This document shows positions 32,168-43,279 of a stretch of DNA of 64,000 bases, in pieces. A program made the position numbers and the translations under genes. The stretch is taken from NCBI GenBank assembly GCA_034190875.2, contig CM067356.1, positions 53,044,102-53,108,101 of the forward strand, written 5' to 3'. Origin of the DNA: Urechis unicinctus (Eukaryota > Annelida > Polychaeta > Xenopneusta > Urechidae). The notes under the pieces were generated by a model. It was not told where the DNA came from. It was given only the letters and a program-made list of their open reading frames with translations, and did no database searches. How positions within the stretch are numbered: position 1 is the first letter of the stretch; each line of letters starts with the position of its first letter.

Positions 32168-32553
32168 TAGCATGGCGGCCCCTAAAGGCCAGTTCGGATA
32201 ACATGTCTTTCTTCTTGGTTAGGGCCTTTGTTGCCGAACAGTCATCAATAATGTAGAGGGTAGGGTCGCCTTTAAAACAATGGTAGAAAGCCCTCAGGTG
32301 GTCATGGAGCCGCTCCCCTAGATCAACGACGTAGACTGTAAATTATCCCACACCCATGACCGCGTCTGATAGGCCTTGTTGAAACGTCTGGTAGGGCAGA
32401 GGATTACAACATTCTCGAAGGCACCTAAGAAGGGCCCTCAAGTAGGTCGAAGATGAATGCGGTTTTCCCACATCCTGTCTGCCCACAAACAATTGCCGAA
32501 CAGAGACCATCTGGAAATGTAAACTTAGTAGACTGCGCTGACGAACTTGCCAT
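32168..32553 (-). pseudogene. Packaging-type ATPase, copy C, truncated
   Basis: ATG at 32,551-32,553 starts MASSSAQSTKFTFP, followed by Walker A GQTGCGKT. Stops and frameshifts follow (LLEGPS then stop). The Walker B-like LYIIDDCSATKALT is in another frame and the gene ends abruptly after ELAFRGRHA at about 32,168. The first 29 nt overlap the capsid gene end. Same family as 11,786-12,412. Confidence 0.85.
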
Positions 32554-33800
32554 CTTTAATGTTAAGCTCTGCATCCATTACAATATACATATAAACGTTC
32601 ACTGCACCGGCCGCCTCTGCTTTTTTTGTGATCTGAATGGTGATACCCTCAGACGCATTCTCCGTGGCTCTGCCACTACCGTGCAGCTGGTCGTCATCAC
32701 TCGTCCTTAAGTCGAGCCACAGAGCATACTTGGTAGTTAGGTACTATCCTAGGGACACGTCCGACAATGCCAAGTCTTTTGCAGCTATTGCTACACTGGG
32801 GTCTTGTTTACTCGTTGCTCAAAGGGCCTTCTTCACCTCATCCCACTGCTGGTAGCTACGCATGCCTTGGGCATAGAGTTGGTTGGGGATGCCCCCAATG
32901 GTCACCTCAACTTTTGTAATCTTTGGGTTGTAGAACAACTCTGTCTTTCTGGCGAATGAGGCGCCCTGGGGGTCTTCAAAGTGCAGTAGGATGCCCTTCA
33001 TGCTGCGAGCCGGCACGTTCAGGTTGATATTCCACAGTGTATCTCTTTTATTGCTTCCTGTGATGAAGCACACGGTCATACAGAATCGAGAGCCGACCTG
33101 TGTACTGGGTGCGTATCATGCGGCCCAACTCTATTTGGGTAACCATGTCATACTCCAGGAGATGCCATCAATTTTGTAGCTGGCGTCGATGTTGTCTGTT
33201 GCGTGAATTACGCGGTTGTAGTCGTTGAACGTGATCTCGTATTCCAATCTATCATTAAGCGCATTAAGGTAGAATGGCATGTTACTCTCGAGGAATTCAA
33301 AGTCAAGCGGAACGTAGAACCTATTACCATACACATCGCCTACGGCCTTGTCCTCTACCTCGGTCTCAACGTTGTCTCCTGCCCCCACTCGTATCTTAGT
33401 TGTGTTTCTGTCATCTGATGTGTCAATGCCCTGATACTGGAGGCCCTGTCTCTCCTGTGCAATCCGCCACAAGTCGTGGTAACAGTGATACACATCGCTG
33501 TCATCAATAGACATGACCTCATTGCCAGAAATCTTGATTGCCATTTTCTTAACCACGGCACGACCCAGGTTTTGCACAACGCTGCGGTTAACATCAGTCG
33601 AGGTCAGCGTGATTGTAAAGGCCAGCCGTGCTGTCCCTGGAACAATGACGTCGTCTGCACCTAGATTGGGGGAGCGAACCAGTAGTTGTTGGTTCTGGTC
33701 AATAGTAGTTGGATTGTTTGTAACGACTACAGACTGTCACACGCTCTTTACCCCGAGCAGTTTGCATATCCGGTGGTGTGGATTTAGTTTGCGTCCTAAG
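32525..33800 (-). pseudogene. Major capsid-like protein (probable double jelly-roll), copy C
   Basis: The only copy without a transposon. Frames 33,131-33,577 (KISGNEVMSIDDSDVYHCYH, VGDVYGNRFYVPLDFEFL) and 32,819-33,079 (DTLWNINLNVPARSMKGILL, ITKVEVTIGGIPNQLYAQGM), then SDDDQLHGSGRATENASEGI and a last strand ending SAVY before TAA at 32,525-32,527. The N-terminus is eroded, with no usable start near 33,800. Total about 425 codons, as in copy B. Its uninterrupted 3' end is what fixes the target sites of both transposon insertions in A and B. Capsid identity is inferred as for copy B. Confidence 0.77.
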
Positions 33801-33826
33801 TACAATTATATCTTTAACACACAGAC

Positions 33827-34905
33827 ATGGAGTTTGATAACCCAGCATACGAAGATGTCGATTTGGGAGATGGGATTTTTAAAGGGGAGAGGGATGAGGT
33901 TCTCCCAGAGGCCTCTCTCTCCCATCTGTTATAGAAGGGGTCCTTGAGATGGATAAGTCTATACCACCAGAAGGCCGACTCGTTATAGGCACTGTCAATG
34001 ATTATTACAATGCATTAGCTGAAAATGGTTACACACATTCGTGATTATGGAAAGTTTGAACTTGTTGGAGGAGAGTTACGTTTGAAGGATTACACCGACA
34101 TGAGAATTATAAATTCTCGTGCCAAAAAACCGCTGTCACTCGAAACAATAGGTAAAAACAGAGTGGGAGCTAAGGTTGTCTGTGATGGTTTGGGGTTCAC
34201 TGAATGGTCCTGACAAGCGGTGTCACAAAAGGAAGCAAAAGCCCTCCAAGGCGTTCACCAAGCAGCTGCTAAAGCCGCAGAGAATTTAGAAATGAGCGGC
34301 CCTGAAGCCATGACTGAAACAGGTGGCGAGGAAGAAACAAGCTTCATAGAGGGCGTTCATAACGCTATAGAGGACGTGGGTACACAGACAGATGGTCTGA
34401 CATACCGAGAGCTTGCAGGGCTTAATAAGGCTATGCAGACCCAGAGGGGTGAGTTGGCCAATAACTTATCCAGTATAAGTAAACTAGATATTGAAATTGG
34501 TATTCAAGAAAGTAAAATGAGAATGCTGGAGGAGGATAGGAGGGGAGATAGTGGAGCATGGAAATTCCAAGCAATTGAGCTTGAAGGGCTGCATGACCTG
34601 TGGCGTGTCCGTGTTAAGGCTGCCTCTGTAAACCGTGAACGGCTGCGAACCCAAATTAACCGCTTCAGGGAAACGATCAACAGACTTCTTAACGAGGACA
34701 CAACGCTAGCTGAGCGTGTACGCACCCTGTTCTGGGAGCAGGGCATAACTCTATCCTCACTGCAATTGGATTGGCAATCTCGACCCTGGTTGTTGCTTTG
34801 ACGGGTGAAGGGAGCACTAGCGCAACCCCGGCACCAACACCGACGCCAGCTGGTAAGCCCGATGTAAAGGAATGGATTAAAAAACAGCTGAATATGCAAC
34901 AAAGA
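33827..34905 (+). pseudogene. Coiled-coil membrane protein, copy C
   Basis: ATG at 33,827 gives MEFDNPAYEDVDLGDGIFKG. After frame breaks, the frame 34,025-34,213 reads IRDYGKFELVGGELRLKDYT and ends GLGFTEWS at TGA 34,211-34,213, the same stop as in copy B. The long frame 34,220-34,801 continues in phase with an Ala/Glu-rich helix, TYRELAGLNKAMQTQRGELA and RTQINRFRETINRLLNEDTT. A frameshift then leads to the hydrophobic helix (TAIGLAISTLVVALTG) and the linker TPTPAGKPDVKEW. The C-terminal tail is deleted and the gene is fused to the fibre-like sequence at about 34,880-34,905. Confidence 0.7.
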
Positions 34906-35144
34906 CCTATGTAGACTCACAAAAAATGGATAAAAGTGTCGGTACTATGACTGGAGACCTTGAAATGGGAGATAATAAAATAGTTCAGTTGGGAGACCCA
35001 ATATCGCCTGAAGATGCTGCTTATAAAAAGTATGTTGATGACAGACACAAACAGCATCGCAGGGACCTGAGAGAACACATAAGCTCCCAAACAAAACCCC
35101 ACATTATGGGCAGAAGCAAGTGGCGCTCTTCGGTTAGGATATGA
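34878..35144 (+). pseudogene. Tail-fibre-like protein, copy C
   Basis: In frame from the fusion point: EYATKTYVDSQKMDKS, then VGTMTGDLEMGDNKIVQLGD, ISPEDAAYKKYVDDRHKQH, ending at 35,144. Two YVD motifs flank one TMTG-L-M-G-NKI unit, the repeat typical of phage tail fibres and related trimeric virion fibres. The true start codon is lost in the deletion; ATG at 34,926 is internal. The sequence after SSQTKP shows no further repeat, so the C-terminal receptor-binding part, if any, is missing. Confidence 0.62.
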
Positions 35145-35206
35145 GTGGTCGTTTGGTGATGGGTTATTGAACTTGACTTATAGACTTATGTGCCTATAAC
35201 GGTAGT

Positions 35207-35670
35207 ATGAAACAACACCCGCCCCTTCCTCCAGAGCCGCCTCCATGTGGTCAAGGCCACTCCTATCGGTTGAATGAGATCGTACAAAAAATATAGGTAT
35301 GCAGTAAACTCAGTGGACGCTGTAGACACTGCTTTAGTTGCTGTGGGTGTATGTCTTGGCGCAAGTGGTGCGGGTCTGATGTCTACGGTGGTTGCTGCCC
35401 CATTTGCTACGGTGTTTGGGGCTGTGGGGCTGTGTGCGGGCTGGTTGCAATCGCAGGAAAGGTCATCAGCAGGCGGCTGTCAGCGAAGGTAAAGAAGCAC
35501 GACCAGATTCAAATTCTGCCACAGAGAATACTTAACACGGTTCCAGATATTATTTTGGCGGCGTTTGAAGAAGGCTGTATCTCAGACGATGAGATTAAGC
35601 TCGTTTCGGCCGAGATCGAAAAAAATATACTCGAATGAAAAGCGACATTAAGGCTAAGATGTTGGCTAGG
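35207..35670 (+). pseudogene. Two-membrane-helix protein, copy C
   Basis: ATG at 35,207 begins a proline-rich N-terminus (MKQHPPLPPEPPPCGQGHSY). After a frameshift at about 35,288, two adjacent hydrophobic helices follow (ALVAVGVCLGASGAGLMST and PFATVFGAVGLCAGWLVAIA). A second frameshift near 35,440 separates a basic, helical C-terminus (SAKVKKHDQIQILPQRIL, AFEEGCISDDEIKLVSAEIE). The layout resembles two-helix effector or virion membrane proteins. It lies between the fibre-like gene and the exonuclease gene. I recognise it as recurrent in invertebrate elements but know no function. Confidence 0.6.
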
Positions 35671-35779
35671 GCATCTCCAATTCCCCCCCCCCCCTTCCCC
35701 TCACCGCCTAGGTCGACCACCCCCACGGTAAGTACGGATGGCTGACTGTCTATTTATAGAGTGGGGATTGTTGGGTATA

Positions 35780-36724
35780 ATGGAGGCAGCGATAAAATCT
35801 TTCTGCAATGATCATACCGGAGTCAAAGAAAACACAGACCAGTGGGAGACCACAAGGAAGGGCTGCGTTGGAGGAAGTGACTACTCCGCTATCATAGGTC
35901 AAAACTACTTCAGCAGCTATAGCAAGAAGCTGACTGAAAAAACTAGCAAGTGGGTGTTTGCTTTAGCGCGCCCTGCCTCTGGGGTACGACTTTTGAGGAG
36001 GTTGCAATTGCGGTATTGGAGAAGGTGTACGACACCAAGTTCTACGGAAATAATATCTATTTTGAGGGTGGCACGACGGCCTACTCTCCGGATGGCTTTT
36101 GTGTGCTCCCGATCCGGCGGTGGCGTGGGGTGACCAGGGGTGGAGTGGATGCTGTCTGTCGGGGTATCCTGAGGAGGTTGTGCTGCTCGAGATAAAGTGC
36201 CCCTACATTCGGAGTCCTGGGAGGATAATTCCGAATATGTATAAGCCTCAGGTTCTTCTGGGGCTGCACCACAGTCCGGTGGCAACCATCAGGGTGTTTG
36301 TCGACTGCGTTTTCAGGTTGTGCTCCTTTAAGGTCCTGGGAAGGGGTGAGGCGTATAACCGGGTGTATCGTAAGGATCGGACGAAGTATAAGGAGACGGT
36401 GGCTTGGGGGTGGGCGGGGGTGGAGGTGCTTGAAGACGGCGACTATAGCGCGAACAGGAGGTTGAATAGTTGCCTGGAGGTGGAAAAGGAGCACCACGGT
36501 CCTTGGCTGGGAAGACCGAGTGGGACCACAGAGAGGCCGAAGGGGGCGTTCTACTGTTGGAAACTCTTTACGATGAGATTGATAACCGCATGCCCGATCC
36601 CTACTTTATTGAGAAGAAAGACGCTAAGGTTGCCCAGTTTATACAGGACCTTGACCGCGTGAAAAATGGAACTTACAGCGACGGTCGCAGATATTTCTCA
36701 CTCGATGACCTCTATGGTGACTAA
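35780..36724 (+). pseudogene. YqaJ-like exonuclease (PD-(D/E)XK), copy C, broken
   Basis: The ATG at 35,780 (MEAAIKSFCNDHTGVKEN) is preferred over the one at 35,738 because the family starts near it; total about 315 codons. Motifs in order: CVGGSDYSAIIGQNYF (the usual substrate-site motif), TTFEEVAIAVLEKVY, AYSPDGFCVLP with the catalytic Asp, and VVLLEIKCPY with the E-x-K pair. MYKPQVLLGL follows. Frameshifts lie at about 35,945, 36,150 and 36,510; the end FSLDDLYGD precedes TAA-type stop at 36,722. YqaJ/lambda-type exonucleases act with annealing proteins in viral recombination; no annealing protein is visible here. Not present in element B/D. Confidence 0.85.
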
Positions 36725-36731
36725 CTACTGG

Positions 36732-36878
36732 TGTGGCCCTGGACCATATGGGGCTGGAAGGGCTGTTTGACAACATATGGTACCAGATGAGGGGAGGGTG
36801 CGAGTGCACCACAGGCTGTCTGTATGTGAGTCCATTTTGGAAGCTGTGCTCGTACCCACAGTTTCTATACTACTCATG
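36732..36878 (-). repeat. Right terminal inverted repeat of element C
   Basis: Reverse complement of 25,709-25,855. It starts 8 bp after the exonuclease stop. The stretch keeps an open frame (DHMGLEGLFDNIWYQMRGGC then LYVSPFWKLCSYPQ) that is also open in the left repeat. Confidence 0.85.
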
Positions 36879-36889
36879 CTATATGGTTT

Positions 36890-39800
36890 GAAAAACGCCC
36901 CTTTCTACTAAGATATCAAGCGAAATTAAACATTTTAATATCCTCCCTTATAGGTCGTTGATACCAATTATTATGCCATTTGAGTGTACGCGTCATAATG
37001 TTGATGAATTGTATGACTGGGTTTTGAGAATAGTACCAAAATAAATGAACATCTTTAGGCACACTGTGCTCATTATTATAGCCGGCCCGAAATAAACTGT
37101 TTGCACGCTACTATGACAAATGCATGTGACACACACTAATATCATTGGATGACATGTGATCCAATATTGTGATGAGCGTCATGCTCTTCGGTAAAGTCAT
37201 ATAGGGTTGCTGCCTCTGCATAACTGCATTTGCTCTCTCTCCATGTACGATCTTAGTTATCATCACCAATAGGTGACATCATACATATTCCAGGTAACCG
37301 GCATTGGATTCAAGAACATTAAAATGGATTATAAGAAAATGCGTATTCGATCAACAAAAAAGATGATGGGCTAGTTAATATTTATCAGCGGGCTATACGA
37401 GCTTGATGCCAAGCGGCCAGCAATCAACAAAAAGGGCAAGGTATTTTATTATATAATTATATAGACTGTATGCTTAGTTTGAACATGACACACCCCTGCT
37501 AATGCCTTTGGGGATTAAATTTTCAGTGATCTCAGCCCTTATATTGATTTATATGCCGTAATATAGTTAATCTGCTGTAAAGTTCATCCAATGTAAATAT
37601 AATCAATATCAATCAGTTATGCTTACGTAATTTAAAACAAATTGCCGATGAAGTATTTAGATGTTTGATAGTTTCTTGGAGAATACAATTATGAGTTTAG
37701 AGCGAAACAGCCAATCAATGATTGTGCCCCTACGAATGAACCTTACCGGATTTCTCACGGGTAAATAATACAGAAGGCAATCCTTGAACATGAGAAGAAT
37801 CTTACATTACATTGATAGGATTCGTCCACTGGTTGCAAAATTAACCCTTGCTAAGCGGGAACTTGTTATCGACCTTCGTAGCTGCTTATTCTGCCAATGT
37901 TATTCACATTGGCTTGTGTAACGTGATGATTTGAATTATGTGTGAAATACAGACATTGCTGTCACAATTATAACATGCTCGCTGGTCTTTGGCAATAATT
38001 GAATGATAACGCTATCTCTCATTCTATATTATATTCTTCTAAAATTTTAACATTTAACACATACAAAAGTAAATAAAGGGTGAGGTGGCATAGTCATAAT
38101 TCTGTGCGTGGTTTAGATGAAAGGTTCATTGGAGTACGTATGTAAATATTTAGAATTCATCGTCCTGTGTCAATGTGTAGTAAAAATGGATACGCAGGCA
38201 GTACTCTAGGCTTAACACAAATTCACAAAGTACCAACGCAGGTAGGTTGAGAAGTTACCAGCAACACGTGGTGCTAAACGTATGACTATGGCAAAAAAAA
38301 TAATCTAGTGCACTCTTTTTCTTCATCCACGATGGTTTATTTAGCTTTCATTCGTAGCAACACCTCTCTATCAAAACCACGTTCTTTAATCTGCGTTGCT
38401 CGAACAGTAAGATAACCAGGTAATCGCATCAGATACTGTGCCGTGATCACACATAGCACCGAATTCACTGACGTTTGTGTCTTGTTATCTATATGCCTAA
38501 TGCAGATACCAGCCATTGTATAATTTGATGAACCTTATATCAATTAATGAGGGTATTCCATGATCAGTTGAGAATGTGTAATGCTCAACATCAATATAAT
38601 TTTAGCTTTAACCCTTATAAGCCATGTTCCAGTTTATTCAAGCTAACACATGCTAATGTTAGTTTGAGACTTCAATATTTTTTGCCACATAAACTACACA
38701 CATTGACTGATATTGCTATAATCGGCATGTATCTATAGAGCAGCTCTGACAGAATAACATGGATCATCTATCAACAGGGAGGGCGATATGACCAGCTGCC
38801 AATTGACCAAGGCTGTCATTACTGAATGCAAATTTTGTATTGTAACAAGCAGTTGTGGATATTCTTGGTAACAGAGCTGTGCACAATATATTGCTTTTAC
38901 TGAATGTGGCACATTTGAACTATCCTGGTAGGAGAACTGTCTTGCATAAAAGGGTTTTAATTATTTGTTTTAAAAAGTTAACACATTGCTTGTGTAAGAC
39001 ATTATACATTTTAACTCATATTTTCTGTTTCAGCCTTCGCAATGGATGTAGAATGAAACAAACATCATTAAATCATGATCACGTTTTAAAGTAGAGAGCA
39101 TTGGGTGATCCATATAGGCAGCGTATTGTGTTTCATAAACTTAATAATAAAATATATTGCCTGCATACCAACCATAGCATTAATCACATAAAATCGGTTC
39201 TATTTAATAAACCAAATAATCGGTTTCGTTTTGTTTCTGTACATCACATATTTAGAATAATAGTTATATGCATAAACTCCTCATGCTAAACCTGTCGTCT
39301 GAGATGACAGGAACAGCGTCACCATTCGGCGCTACGGTAATGATTTATTAATAATTGAGATCGCCGCGTAAAAAGGCTTGATATTGATCCTTTCTAATAT
39401 CATCAGACGTATTGCGACTGGGCGGACCCGGTAGAAGCCTGAACTTTGTTTTGATATGGACCATTTGTAATTGCAGCAATAACATGTATATTTAAAAACG
39501 AACACAACTTATTGACACCATTGCCTATGATTATAGCAGATAATATGTAATGTAGGATACTTGACATGGCCTTTATTAATCAAAAAATTTTTACTGCTAA
39601 CTCTGGCGTTATAAGACAAATCCCAAGCAAGCAGTATCTTAGCATTTAAATGTAAATGGTTTATAAAAACATCTTTATATCCGATGAAAAACTTAAGCTT
39701 GCTATGCTTCCTAGATTACGTGTTAGTGTATTAGCTATTACCTTTGTTACATCCGATTAAGATGTTGGTGGCGAATAATTACCACAGATATATTATTTGT

Positions 39801-41940
39801 TGGGCACTTTCTTCTGCCAGTTGGTGTTGTAGTGGATGTTATTATTCAAAGAGCTTCATAATATTTTTGACATGGAACGATATATTGTTGTACAAGTTTA
39901 AATAAAATGCAACGAATTCTCGCTGTGGTCATCTCATACAGTGAACACATATTAAGATATCCTCAACTGTCGACTGTCAAATTATATCCCACAATTGTAA
40001 CAGCACTTGAAAGTTTCAAAAACTGACAATATTCAACGTTGCTGCAAGGCGTTTTGTGTAAGATATGCTGTATTATGATGCATTGCGCGATTGAAGGCGT
40101 GCACAAAAGGATGCTCACCATCGCTAGGACCCTTTTAGGGAGAATTTTTACGCAGCGCATCACCCCAACCCTTACCCTTCAATGACATAGCAAGACGTTG
40201 TTCAACTGGTTGATTCTTGCTCCAACTACGAGTACTAGATTTACTACGGTGCTGTTGTTGAAAATTATATGTTTTGCCATTCATTTATTCATTCAGTTCA
40301 GATACGATATTGCCAATTAATATTATATGGACAGTCAAATAAGGCAAAGCGCTTGGTATTTTAGGTCACCTGGCGCCAGAGCTATCCTCCGAATTTTATT
40401 TAAAGAATCCAAAACATTACAATTGCGCACAAATGTTTTTAATTGCTCAAGAAAATATACATTTTACGTTTATATTACAAAGAAACATCATATGGGATAA
40501 GTAGTACCTTGTCTTTCGCGGGTTTTATGATCCCATAAACTTCCGCGTTGACCTCTAAGATGCACCTTCGAAGCTCTCATGATAAATTTTATGCGATGAC
40601 AAATTATTGGTCGAAAAACGTTTAGCATACGCTTAGCACGAACTTAACTTGTGTAATTTATGACGCCGTCAGGGCCGGGATTTGTCGCCTAGTATATAGC
40701 TTATCTAACCCGAAAGGACCTAAAAAATCTGCATTAGCGTTGAAATGAACATATTGGAAAGAAGTATACATATCACATAGATTAAAGATGTTAAACGAAC
40801 GTACGAGGAGGCGGCCATCCATGTTAATTTTCCAGATATGCTGCGCGGAGATATAATCAAGTGACATGGTCAAATGTGCTATAAAGAGCAAAATTTTACC
40901 ACAAATTTGCGATGATAAGATGCAGGTGTCGATCAATTTACGTGACAAAGCGCACTCAGTGCGCGGCACACATTCCACACAAAATTGTGTATAATGCATT
41001 AGCCGCTATTTCGGAAAACCTGTGTTCATAAATTTTGCAGAATTATTTTAAGTTTTGCTGAAAATCATTTGTTCCGACATTAATATGAGCGATCCTCCTC
41101 TCTGTGTAAAGGTCGTCATAAGTTAGTATCACGTTAATGGGCACGACATCACATCTGAAAGTGACTGCATTATTACCTGTATAACAAACGACCGGAATGG
41201 TCCTAATACCCGGGAATTGTTATAATGCCCGGATGATATATCTAGTGTTATCACGCTACAATTAACATGTAAACATATTAGATTTCTATTGGACGTGACA
41301 TCACACGCGATTGAATTGCTTAGGCTAGCTGTGATTGCGTCATCAGTCATGACGAGGGGTAATGTATATGGACTTATGCTCAAAACAGGCGTGTATATGA
41401 TTAGTGAATAGCACTCCCCGAATGTAGATTAATGCAACAAATAGCCTTCCGCTTACTATTCACAAAGTGTCATGTGATAATACGCACTGTTTTACACTCA
41501 ATAATAACACTTCTTGTCCAGATAATCACAAGACTGAAGATGGCATTGGGTAAAGATGTTGCCGTTATATATCACTTAACCCTATGGAACCAATGGTCGT
41601 TAAGGTAAAATTAGTGTAATGCGCCTTCAACAATCATTACATTACGACAGCAACAGGGTAACTCATCCGCTCATGAGACAAAAACTGTTCGTGCACCAAC
41701 CGAGTATCGCCGAAAATAGGGGCATTGCAAAAGCGGCTTTGAGATGTTCACCCTGATAAATGTGGCACTCGCATAGCTTCGCACAAAGCAGTCACGCTTG
41801 CACAGTATGGTCAAATTGTCTGTGTCTATGCGCTCAGCATGATTTCGGCCAACACAGTTCAAACGGGTTCACGTTGAGCTGTTTGTCGCGGCAACTCAGT
41901 AGCCAGATCGCCATCGGGTTGTCTTTCGTGGCCTGTTAAA
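36890..41940. other. AT-rich intergenic DNA, no gene seen
   Basis: Five kilobases with only short frames of biased composition. No domain, repeat family, splice-consistent exon series or transposon ends were recognised on either strand. Confidence 0.5.
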
Positions 41941-41949
41941 TTGTCTGTC

Positions 41950-42530
41950 AGATGTGTCCTTCGTCAATCAGAACCTGCCTGGAGTGGGGCAGTTGTAGGT
42001 TGTCGGCCATGTTTCTGCCACCTGCTGCACTGCTAATTTCCGTTCTTGTGAATATTCTTGCGTATAATGTCTTTCAAGAAGATGGCGAATTTTATGATCC
42101 TTTCGAGGTCTAAACGTCGTGAGTGGTGGCGCTTGACTTATGGACACGTTACTCCTACAACTGCATTTTCTGCCTCTCCGTCTCTGTGAGCCCGTGGCCT
42201 CTGATAGACCCCTCAAAATAGTCTACAACCCTTTTGTCGACGCAGCTAAACCCGCTTTTCCGGAGCGGCTCCTGATTGGCGAGGTCTGGTTTACGAATGG
42301 GATACTACAAGCCATACACCACTGCGGTGACTGGATAGGCGTTCCGGTAGAACAACACGAGCGAGCGCGTCTACGGTGGGAGTCTTCCATGTGGAATGAA
42401 CCATAGCAGCGCAGCGGACCTCACAAGTGTCCTTGGCAGTTTCCAATATGCCGGCCCATGGCTCGTTAGGGACTGTTTTACTTTCGATCGTCGCCCTCAA
42501 TCTAGCCGTTATGTTGCTATTATATGAATC
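41950..42530. other. GC-rich patch, unidentified
   Basis: Base composition rises sharply against both flanks. An 88-codon plus-strand frame (42,140-42,406) ends MWNEP and a 69-codon minus-strand frame overlaps it (42,291-42,500). Neither matches a family I know. A remnant of a mobile element or a real exon are both possible; there is not enough signal to decide. Confidence 0.3.
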
Positions 42531-42776
42531 TCGTCCGAGTGCTCTTTGAATGGTTGTAAGGCAATCTTACACCGTGGATAATCTGCATCTCGGCCCTGGT
42601 CGCTTTTCTTACACACCGCACATTATCAGAGTGGTTCATGGTTAATATTAAACATAAAAGAATTGACAACGTAAAAAGCATATTGCGTAGTTGTAGGAAG
42701 AAGAAGAGTATCTCGTAAAAAGCTAAGTTAGATTTGGAGATTGGACTGACAAGTTAGATATGAGAGATTGGACTGA

Positions 42777-42856
42777 TATATAGATATATATATATATATA
42801 TATATATAGATATAGAGATAGAGAGATATAGATATATATATATATATATATATAAG

Positions 42857-42917
<61 letters not shown>

Positions 42918-42965
42918 TATATATATATATATATAACTATATATAAAACACACACACTATATATG

Positions 42966-43030
<65 letters not shown>

Positions 43031-43094
43031 CTATATATATATATCTATATGTATATATATATATATAGAATATATATATATATATATATAAATA

Positions 43095-43180
<86 letters not shown>

Positions 43181-43275
43181 TGAATACTGGATAGTCTGCT
43201 GTTTTGATATGTTCAACAGGCATATATATATATATATATATTGATTACGTATATACATGCATATATATATGCAAA
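42777..43275. repeat. (TA)n microsatellite
   Basis: Long TA runs with GATA, TGTA and AGA interruptions, broken at 43,179-43,220 by unique sequence containing TCATGAATACTGGATAG. Tyr-Ile-rich frames across it are artefacts. Confidence 0.95.
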
Positions 43276-43279
43276 TACT

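Larger units (their letters stand above)
25709..36878. mobile_element. Polinton/adintovirus-like element C, with terminal inverted repeats
   Basis: Eleven genes or gene remnants lie between 147-bp inverted repeats. The layout (polymerase, Cys-rich protein, integrase, membrane protein, ATPase and capsid on one strand; coiled-coil, fibre-like, two-helix protein and exonuclease on the other) matches B wherever both are present. Relative to B it lacks the unknown minus-strand gene and the candidate minor capsid gene, apparently through a deletion that joins the coiled-coil gene to the fibre-like gene at about 34,880. It also lacks the ATPase C-terminus. All large genes carry frameshifts, so it is inactive. 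The length of 11.2 kb is short for a Polinton (commonly about 15-20 kb), consistent with the deletions. Confidence 0.88.

Noticed and set aside
25672-36929. 11-bp direct repeat AGCGAAATTAA at 25,672-25,682 and 36,919-36,929 as target duplication of element C
   Set aside because: It lies 26 and 40 bp outside the recognisable inverted repeats and Polintons usually make 6-bp duplications; may be coincidence in AT-rich DNA.
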